The notes under the pieces were generated by a model. That model was given only the letters and a program-made list of their open reading frames with translations, had not been told where the DNA came from and made no database searches. Below, one piece after another: positions 58,179-64,000 of a DNA stretch of 64,000 bases. The DNA lies in contig NZ_BOOU01000059.1 in the NCBI RefSeq assembly GCF_016863395.1, forward strand, positions 62,001 to 126,000. Direction: 5' to 3'. This stretch comes from Sphaerisporangium rufum (GTDB lineage Bacteria > Actinomycetota > Actinomycetes > Streptosporangiales > Streptosporangiaceae). Position numbers and translations under genes: made by a program. Each line of letters begins with the position of its first letter. The stretch's first letter is position 1.

Positions 58179-60593
58179 ATGAACACCGACTTCGCCGACT
58201 GGCTGCGCGCCCGCCCCGACGAGCGGCTGCGCGAGCTGGTGGCGGCCCGGCCCGAGCTGGTCACCCCGGTCCCGGCGCACGTCGACGGCCTGGCCATCCG
58301 GGCCACCAGCCCGTCGGCGACCGGGCGGGCCCTGGACCGGCTGGACCGGTTCGCCCTGGCGGTCGTCGAGACGCTGCTGGTGATCACCGGTGACGACGGA
58401 CCCGGCCTTGGCTACGACGCGCTGCGCGCCGCCCTGGCCCGGTCGGTGGCGGCCGGCCAGGAGCCCGCGCTGGACGCCCCGCTGCGCGAGACGGTCGAGC
58501 GGCTGCGCGGGCTGGCGCTGGTGTACGGGCCGGACGACGCGCTGCGACCGGCGCCCGGGGTGCGCGACGTGTCGGAGTTCCCGGCCGGTCTCGGCCCGCC
58601 GGCCGCCGAGGCGTTCCGCGACCATCCGCCCGAGCGGCTGGCGGCGCTGCTGGACGCGGTCGGCCCGGCCGGCGGGGACGTGGCGGCCGGCCTGCCGGGC
58701 GGCGGCGACCGGACGGGCGGCGCGGCCGAGCGGCTCGGCCGGCTGCTGGCCGCCGAAGGGGTGGTGCCCCGCCTGCTGGACGGCGTCGGGCCGCAGGCCC
58801 GCGCCGCCCTGGAGGAGCTGGCGTGGGGCCCGCCCGCCGGCCGGCTGCCCAACGCCCGGCGCGAGGTCGGCCTGGAGGCCACCCGGTCACCGGTCGAGCA
58901 GCTGCTGGCCCGTGGCCTGCTGGCCGCCACCGGCGAGGAGAGCGTGGTGCTGCCGCGCGAGGTGGGGCTCGCGCTGCGCGGCGGCCGGGTGCACCGCGAT
59001 CTGTCCCCCTGTCCCCCGGCACCGGCCGGCACCGCGCGCGACCCGGCGCTGGCCGACCGGACGGCCGCCGGCCAGGCGTTCACCTTCGTCCGGACCGTCG
59101 AGGAGCTCTGCGAGCGCTGGGGGGTGGACCCGCCCGGCACGCTGCGCACCGGCGGGCTGGCGGTGCGGGACCTGAAACGCACCGCGACCCTGCTCGACCT
59201 GCCCGAGTGGGTCGCGGCGCTCGCCGTCGAGGTGGCGTACGCCGCCGGGCTGATCGCCGCGAGCGCGCCGGTGGACGGCGAGTGGCTGCCGACCACCGCC
59301 TACGACGCCTGGCGGGTCCGGGCCACCGAGGACCGCTGGGCGGCGCTGGCCGCGGCCTGGCTGGCCGGCGACCGGGTGCCCGGCCTGGCCGGCGAGCGCG
59401 ACGACCGGGACCGGCTGCTGAACGCGCTGCATCCCGAGCTGCGCCGGCCGGCCGCCGCCGAGGTGCGGGCACGGACCCTGGCGGTGCTGGCCGCCGGGCC
59501 CGGGCTGGCCCCGTCGGCCGATTCGGTCCGCGAGCGGCTGGCCTTCGAGCAGCCGCGGCGCCGCGGCGCCGACCGCGACCGGCTGGCCGGCTTCACGCTG
59601 CGCGAGGCCGAGCAGCTCGGGGTGACCGGGCTCGGCGTGCTGTCCACCTTCGGCCGCGCGCTGCTGCCCGGCAAGGACGCGGCGGCGGCCGAGGCGCTGG
59701 CCCCGCTGCTGCCCGAGCCGGTGGACCATGTGGTGCTCCAGGCGGATCTCACCGCGGTGGCTCCCGGCCCGCTGACCAGCGATCTCGGCCGGCGGCTGGC
59801 GCTGGCCGCCGACGTGGAGTCCACCGGCGGCGCCACCGTCTACCGCTTCGGGGAGTCCTCGATCCGGCGGGCGCTGGACGCCGGGGTGGGCGCCGACGAG
59901 CTGGTGGCCATGCTGGAACGGCATTCCGCGACACCGGTCCCGCAGCCGCTGCGCTACCTGGTGGCCGACGTGGCCCGCCGGCACGGCCGGCTGCGCGTCG
60001 GGTCGGCCGGCGCGTACGTCCGGTGCGACGATCCGGCCGTGCTGGACGAGGTGATGGCCGACCGGCGGGCGGTCCCGCTGCGGCTGCGCCGGCTGGCGCC
60101 GACCGTGGTGGTCTCGCGCGCCTCCCGGCCCACGGTGGTCGACACGCTGCGCTCGCTGGGCTATTCGCCGGTGGCCGAGTCCATCGAGGGCGACGTGATG
60201 GTGACCCGCGCCGACTCGCGGCGCACCGAGCGGCAGCCGATGCCGCGGCCGGCGGGCACCGTCTCCGGGCCGGATCCGGAGATGGTCGCGGCGGCGGTCC
60301 GTGCGATCCGGGCGGGCGACGAGGCGCACCGGGCGCGCCGGCATCCGGTGCCGGCGCCGGACGGGCAGGTGCCGCGCTCCCCGTCGACCGGGACGATCAC
60401 CGCGCTGCGCGAGGCGATCCGGCAGGGCGCGCGGGTGTGGATCGGCTATCTGGACTCCCAGGGGCACGCCACCAGCCGCATCCTCGAACCCGCCCGGATG
60501 GAGGGCGGTTACCTGACGGCGTACGACGAGACTCGGGCGGCGGTGCACCGTTTCGCGCTGCACCGGATCACCGGCGTGGCCGACCTGCAGTGA
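58179..60593 (+). CDS. Helicase-associated domain protein (XPB/Ssl2-like C-terminal, WYL-like end)
   Basis: 804 residues starting MNTDFADWLRARPDERLRELVAARPELVTPVPAHVDGLAIRATSPSATGRALDRLDRFALAVVETLLV, the actinobacterial helicase C-terminal-associated family. It lacks Walker motifs. The C-terminal part has EPVDHVVLQADLTAVAPGPLTSDLGRRLALAADVESTGGATVYRFGESSIRRALDAGVGADELVAMLERHSATPVPQPLRYLVADVARRHG and a WYL-like ending (ALREAIRQGARVWIGYLDSQGHATSRILEPARMEGGYLTAYDE). It is consistently found next to XPB helicase in actinobacteria, so it is probably a partner or regulator of that helicase (inference). TACGAT at 58107-58112 is a possible -10. Confidence 0.88.
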   Translation: MNTDFADWLRARPDERLRELVAARPELVTPVPAHVDGLAIRATSPSATGRALDRLDRFALAVVETLLVITGDDGPGLGYDALRAALARSVAAGQEPALDAPLRETVERLRGLALVYGPDDALRPAPGVRDVSEFPAGLGPPAAEAFRDHPPERLAALLDAVGPAGGDVAAGLPGGGDRTGGAAERLGRLLAAEGVVPRLLDGVGPQARAALEELAWGPPAGRLPNARREVGLEATRSPVEQLLARGLLAATGEESVVLPREVGLALRGGRVHRDLSPCPPAPAGTARDPALADRTAAGQAFTFVRTVEELCERWGVDPPGTLRTGGLAVRDLKRTATLLDLPEWVAALAVEVAYAAGLIAASAPVDGEWLPTTAYDAWRVRATEDRWAALAAAWLAGDRVPGLAGERDDRDRLLNALHPELRRPAAAEVRARTLAVLAAGPGLAPSADSVRERLAFEQPRRRGADRDRLAGFTLREAEQLGVTGLGVLSTFGRALLPGKDAAAAEALAPLLPEPVDHVVLQADLTAVAPGPLTSDLGRRLALAADVESTGGATVYRFGESSIRRALDAGVGADELVAMLERHSATPVPQPLRYLVADVARRHGRLRVGSAGAYVRCDDPAVLDEVMADRRAVPLRLRRLAPTVVVSRASRPTVVDTLRSLGYSPVAESIEGDVMVTRADSRRTERQPMPRPAGTVSGPDPEMVAAAVRAIRAGDEAHRARRHPVPAPDGQVPRSPSTGTITALREAIRQGARVWIGYLDSQGHATSRILEPARMEGGYLTAYDETRAAVHRFALHRITGVADLQ

Positions 60594-60684
60594 CAGGTCA
60601 ACCTATGTCTGATATGCCGGGCACATTCCGCCGATGGCGTGGTAAGTGTGGTCGGTCCCGGCAGAGCCAGAGAAGCGAGAGACA

Positions 60685-61359
60685 GTGAGCAGCGGCACTC
60701 CAGAATCCCCCGGCCAGAACCCGCACGACTGGCAGACTCCGTACGCCCCGCAGGACGCGCCGTACGGGCAGCCGGCCAACGGGCAGGCGTACGGGCAGCC
60801 GTCCGGCGGGCAGGCGTACGGGCAGCCGTCCGGCGGCCAGGCGTACGGGCAGCCGTCCGGCGACCAGGCGTACGGGCAGCAGGGCTACGGCGCGCCGGGC
60901 CAGGACCAGGGGCCCTACGCCCAGCAGGGCTACGAGCAGCAGGGCTACGGGCAGCAGGGTTACGGGCAGGGCCAGGGGGCCGACGGGTACGGCCAGGAGT
61001 ACGCGCAGCCGGGTCAGGGGCAGCACGGCTACGGGCAGCCGGGTTACGGGCAGCCCGCCGGCTACGGCGCGCCGTCCCCCTACGGCTACCCGGCGCGGCC
61101 GGCCGGCGACGGGCCCCGTACTCACGCGATCGTCGCACTGGTGATCAGCATCGTCCTGGCGCTGAGCTGCTACGTGTCGCTGGGCGGCATCGCCGGGGCG
61201 ATCCTGTCCGGCGTCGCGCTCGGCAAGGTGGACACCGAGCCTGACAAGGCCCGCAATCTTCTCAAATGGACGTGGATCTCCATCGGCATCAACGTGGGAC
61301 TGGTGATCATCGGGGTCGGCACGATGATCTTTCTGGGGGTGAACGGCTACCTCGACTAG
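60685..61359 (+). CDS. DUF4190 membrane protein with Gln/Gly/Tyr-rich repeat head
   Basis: 224 residues. The first 145 are a Tyr/Gln/Gly/Pro-rich disordered head including three exact 9-residue QAYGQPSGG-type repeats and many YGQ triplets. The C-terminal 80 form two membrane helices ([38 protein letters not shown], then [26 protein letters not shown]) with the Gly-rich small-membrane-protein pattern of DUF4190. The start is GTG after a GCGAGAG site. It sits between the helicase-associated gene and XPB. Confidence 0.85.
   Translation: MSSGTPESPGQNPHDWQTPYAPQDAPYGQPANGQAYGQPSGGQAYGQPSGGQAYGQPSGDQAYGQQGYGAPGQDQGPYAQQGYEQQGYGQQGYGQGQGADGYGQEYAQPGQGQHGYGQPGYGQPAGYGAPSPYGYPARPAGDGPRTHAIVALVISIVLALSCYVSLGGIAGAILSGVALGKVDTEPDKARNLLKWTWISIGINVGLVIIGVGTMIFLGVNGYLD
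60784..60864 (+). repeat. 27-bp x3 coding repeat (QAYGQPSGG)
   Basis: Three units at 60784-60810, 60811-60837 and 60838-60864, differing only in the last codon, followed by degenerate YGQ units up to about 61050. Confidence 0.9.
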
Positions 61360-61462
61360 GTCAAGTCACCGGTGAGGCGGGATTGATCCGGCGCGCACTC
61401 TTGTTTGATGAGCGGACGGGGCCGCCGGCGCGGTGCCCGCAGCCGATCCAGGAGAAGAACCC

Positions 61463-63109
61463 GTGTCTGATGGCCCGCTGATCGTCCAGTCGGACAAGAC
61501 CCTGCTGCTCGAGGTGGAGCATCCGAGGGCGGACGACTGCCGCAAGGCGATCGCCCCGTTCGCCGAGCTCGAACGCGCCCCCGAGCACGTCCACACCTAC
61601 CGGGTGACGCCGCTCGCGCTGTGGAACGCGCGCGCCGCCGGGCACGACGCCGAGCAGGTGATCGACGCGCTGATCTCCTTCAGCCGCTATCCGGTCCCGC
61701 ACGCGCTGCTGGTGGACGTCGCCGAGACGATGTCCCGCTACGGCCGGCTGCGGCTGGAGAAGAGCGACCACCACGGGCTCACCCTCACCAGCACCGACCG
61801 GGCGGTGCTGGAGGAGGTGCTGCGCGCGCGGAAGATCCAGCCGATGCTCGGGCAGCGCATCGGCGAGGACGCGGTGGCCGTGCACCCGAGCGAGCGCGGC
61901 AACATCAAGCAGGCGCTGCTCAAACTCGGCTGGCCGGCCGAGGACCTGGCCGGGTACGTCGACGGCGAGCAGCACCCGATCAGCCTGCGCGAGGCCGGCT
62001 GGACGCTGCGGCCCTACCAGCGGGAGGCCGCGGACGCGTTCTGGCACGGCGGCTCGGGCGTCGTCGTGCTGCCGTGCGGCGCCGGCAAGACCATCGTCGG
62101 CGCGGCGGCGATGGCCAGGGCCGGCGCGACCACCCTGATCCTGGTCACCAACACCGTCTCGGCGCACCAGTGGAAGCAGGAGCTGATCAAGCGCACCTCG
62201 CTGACCGAGGACGAGATCGGCGAGTACACCGGCACCAAGAAGGAGATCCGCCCGGTCACCATCGCCACCTACCAGGTGATGACCACCCGGCGGCAGGGCG
62301 TCTACCGGCATCTGGAGCTGTTCGACGCGCGCGACTGGGGCCTGGTGGTGTACGACGAGGTGCACCTGCTGCCCGCGCCGATCTTCCGGATGACCGCCGA
62401 CCTGCAGGCCCGCCGGCGGATCGGGCTGACCGCGACGCTGGTCCGCGAGGACGGCCGCGAGGGGGACGTCTTCTCGCTGATCGGCCCCAAGCGGTACGAC
62501 GCGCCGTGGAAGGAGATGGAGAACCAGGGCTGGATCGCGCCCGCCGACTGCGTCGAGGTGCGGGTGACGCTCACCGAGCAGGAGCGGCTGGCCTACGCCA
62601 TGGCCGAGAGCGACGAGCGGTACCGCTTCTGCGCGACCACGCCGTCCAAGACCCGGGTGACCGAGACGCTGGTCCGCCGGCACGCGGGCGAGCAGGTGCT
62701 GGTCATCGGACAGTACATCGACCAGCTGGACGAGCTGGCCGAGCACCTGGGCGCCCCGGTGATCAAGGGTGAGACGCGGGTGAAGGAGCGCGAGCGGCTG
62801 TTCCAGGCGTTCCGCGACAAGGAGATCCAGGTGCTGGTGGTGTCCAAGGTCGCCAACTTCTCCATCGACCTGCCCGAGGCGTCGGTGGCCATCCAGGTGT
62901 CCGGCACCTTCGGGTCACGGCAGGAGGAGGCGCAGCGGCTCGGCCGGGTGCTCCGCCCGAAGTCCGGCGGCGGCGGCGCGCGGTTCTACTCGGTGGTCAG
63001 CAGGGACACGGTCGACCAGGACTTCGCGGCGCACCGGCAGCGGTTCCTCGCCGAGCAGGGGTACGCCTACCAGATCATCGACGCGGACGACGTGCTCGCC
63101 GGCGATTGA
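61463..63109 (+). CDS. xpb: DNA repair helicase XPB
   Basis: 548 residues. The N-terminal damage-recognition region (LIVQSDKTLLLEVEHP..., VAVHPSERGNIKQALLKLGWPAEDLAGYVDGEQHPI) precedes the helicase core: Q-region WTLRPYQREAADAFW, Walker A LPCGAGKT with Lys209, motif II DEVH at 298-301, motif III LTATLVRED, then EQVLVIGQYIDQLDELAEHLGAPVIKGET, LVVSKVANFSIDLPEASVAIQVSG and motif VI QEEAQRLGRVLRPK. It is an SF2 3'-5' helicase of the XPB family, for repair or transcription-coupled remodelling. The GTG start has AGGAG 8 bases upstream. Confidence 0.95.
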   Translation: MSDGPLIVQSDKTLLLEVEHPRADDCRKAIAPFAELERAPEHVHTYRVTPLALWNARAAGHDAEQVIDALISFSRYPVPHALLVDVAETMSRYGRLRLEKSDHHGLTLTSTDRAVLEEVLRARKIQPMLGQRIGEDAVAVHPSERGNIKQALLKLGWPAEDLAGYVDGEQHPISLREAGWTLRPYQREAADAFWHGGSGVVVLPCGAGKTIVGAAAMARAGATTLILVTNTVSAHQWKQELIKRTSLTEDEIGEYTGTKKEIRPVTIATYQVMTTRRQGVYRHLELFDARDWGLVVYDEVHLLPAPIFRMTADLQARRRIGLTATLVREDGREGDVFSLIGPKRYDAPWKEMENQGWIAPADCVEVRVTLTEQERLAYAMAESDERYRFCATTPSKTRVTETLVRRHAGEQVLVIGQYIDQLDELAEHLGAPVIKGETRVKERERLFQAFRDKEIQVLVVSKVANFSIDLPEASVAIQVSGTFGSRQEEAQRLGRVLRPKSGGGGARFYSVVSRDTVDQDFAAHRQRFLAEQGYAYQIIDADDVLAGD

Positions 63110-63352
63110 GATCGCCGTCGCCGCGCGGCACGCCGCCGTCCCGCCGGATCCGGCCCTGATGGCCCGGGAATGGGGCCACCGGAAATGAATTCAGGTCCAT
63201 GAAATACCCTGCGTCCTGGACAACCGCATCACCCCCTCGCCCATTGGCTTCCGGCACGCCAAGTGCGACATACCCTATGATCTAACCAAATCACAAGCTT
63301 TGTCCCGCTTTTTCGGTATTTTAGGGGCGGCTGACGTAGCGTGCCGGGCAGG

Positions 63353-63700
63353 TCACCGGCCGACAAGGCCGCCCACGTAAAGGACGGCGAGCGCGATCAG
63401 CCAGGCGGCGATGGCGACGCCCAACAGCCGGAGCGACTTTTCCGGATATCTACGCATAATCGGCGGGAGTAGTCCGGCAAGGGTGCCAATAGCCCCTACC
63501 AGCGCACACGCTCCGGACAGCGTGGAGACCACCGTGAGCCGGCCGATGCACGCGTCCGGCGATTCGTCGGCGCCACAGAACGCGGCCAGCCCCCAGCCCG
63601 CGAAGACGGACAGCGTCCACACCCCGCCGAGCAGCAGATTGGCCATCGCAGGGATAAGTGGGGACATTGGCGACATCGCCGCCGAATCGCGCGTCGTCAC
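63353..63700 (-). CDS. Small membrane protein, function unknown
   Basis: 115 residues with three membrane helices: MANLLLGGVWTLSVFAGWGLAAFCG, LTVVSTLSGACALVGAIGTLAGLLPPIM and LLGVAIAAWLIALAVLYVGGLVG, and a short loop with Cys in GADESPDACIG. The start is GTG 63700 with only a weak TAGGCC element upstream, so an internal ATG (63673 or nearby) may be used. The gene converges on XPB across a 243-base gap that is AT-richer near 63270-63330 and holds no gene. I do not recognise the family. Confidence 0.65.
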   Translation of the reverse strand: MTTRDSAAMSPMSPLIPAMANLLLGGVWTLSVFAGWGLAAFCGADESPDACIGRLTVVSTLSGACALVGAIGTLAGLLPPIMRRYPEKSLRLLGVAIAAWLIALAVLYVGGLVGR

Positions 63701-63830
63701 CTTGATGGCCTACCCACGGGTCATGAACCGGCAAACGCCGGACCGATAATGCCGCACCAGCTCGCACCTGGCGGACGAGACCGCGGCCGCCTCCGGCGAG
63801 CATATAGGCTCGTGGGTTCGCTGCCTTTGT

Positions 63831-63890
63831 CCACCACCGTCCGTCCACACCGTCCACCGGCCGTCCACACCGTCCACCGGCCGTCCACCA
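63831..63890. repeat. 10/20-bp tandem repeats before the last gene
   Basis: CCGTCCACACCGTCCACCGG is repeated at 63841-63860 and 63861-63880, flanked on both sides by related CCACCACCGT units. The array lies between a TATAGG/TAGGCT promoter-like stretch (63803-63810) and the ATG at 63913, so it would be in the 5' leader. Confidence 0.8.
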
Positions 63891-63912
63891 CCGTCGCAAG
63901 GAGCGCGTCAGC

Positions 63913-64000
63913 ATGCCCGGACACCAACTGGCCCCCGACATACCCGGCGGCGATCACGCCGACCCCGCCGATCCCGCCCAGGTGCTGAGCGCCGAGCGCG
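63913..64000 (+). CDS. Start of a further gene, truncated by the window end
   Basis: ATG at 63913 follows AAGGAG by 9 bases and opens a frame to the window end (MPGHQLAPDIPGGDHADP..., then AQVLSAERA). With only 29 codons visible no family can be proved. The AQVLSAERA ending resembles the N-terminal helix of HelD/HelR-type RNA-polymerase recycling ATPases, which can lie near XPB in actinomycetes, but this is a guess. Confidence 0.6.
   Translation, partial: MPGHQLAPDIPGGDHADPADPAQVLSAER

Noticed and set aside
63831-63890. Possible replication-origin iterons or CRISPR
   Set aside because: Units are contiguous and GC-rich, without AT-rich unwinding region, DnaA boxes or spacers.
63749-63988. 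79-codon plus-strand frame at the window end
   Set aside because: It runs through the decamer repeats without a start signal, whereas ATG 63913 in another frame has a good AAGGAG.

Overview
The window is very GC-rich throughout. Its codons end mostly in G or C, GTG and TTG starts are frequent, and many genes show a TANNNT hexamer 6-7 bases before the start codon, which is the leaderless-promoter layout of actinobacteria. Gene content points to a filamentous actinomycete, most likely Streptosporangiales (Actinomadura/Streptosporangium-like). Supporting markers are a CU044_5270-type protein behind an ECF sigma factor, a DUF2530 / sacsin-like ATPase / DUF3027 block, and an XPB helicase block. 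The placement is inference from gene families, not from a marker-gene comparison. No rRNA, tRNA, CRISPR array, phage or intact insertion sequence was recognised.

Layout. 1-5.8 kb: the end of a 5-oxoprolinase subunit C gene with a DUF1445 hydro-lyase, a secreted GDSL hydrolase, an FhuF-like 2Fe-2S protein overlapping a BtuF-like metal receptor, MgtC and a small membrane protein. 6-9.5 kb: an EF-hand protein, a PucR-type regulator, and an ECF sigma factor overlapping a membrane protein. 9.5-17.4 kb: a secreted protein of unknown function, IclR, a TetR/NmrA pair with a palindromic operator, homogentisate dioxygenase plus fumarylacetoacetase (tyrosine degradation), and an NfeD/SPFH membrane-microdomain pair. 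17.8-21.8 kb: two overlapping dynamin-like GTPase genes.

22-40 kb: a MacB-type efflux operon (HlyD-like adaptor, ABC ATPase, FtsX permease, SH3-like anchored protein, lipoprotein). Further on are an aldo/keto reductase with a decayed copy beside it, an OmpR-type two-component system, a divergent WYL regulator / UvrA-like ABC pair, and a second, isolated HlyD-like adaptor with an insertion of about 515 residues. The two adaptor genes carry the same 16-bp box, two CCTGA copies 11 bp apart, 45-46 bp before their starts. The two-component system lies between them. This is the best candidate in the window for an undescribed regulated system.

40-48 kb is more accessory: an Rpn/PD-(D/E)XK protein under a locally AT-richer promoter, a 27-residue membrane peptide gene, ThpR, a MarR/MFS pair, an AraC/VOC pair, a small secreted cysteine protein, the C-terminal remnant of a DUF234 ATPase, and a purine permease with paired operators. 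48.5-64 kb looks like conserved actinobacterial core: DUF2530, sacsin-like ATPase, DUF3027, MFS, cold-shock protein, HAD phosphatase, TetR, HAAS-like membrane protein, helicase-associated protein, DUF4190, XPB helicase, and the first codons of a further gene.
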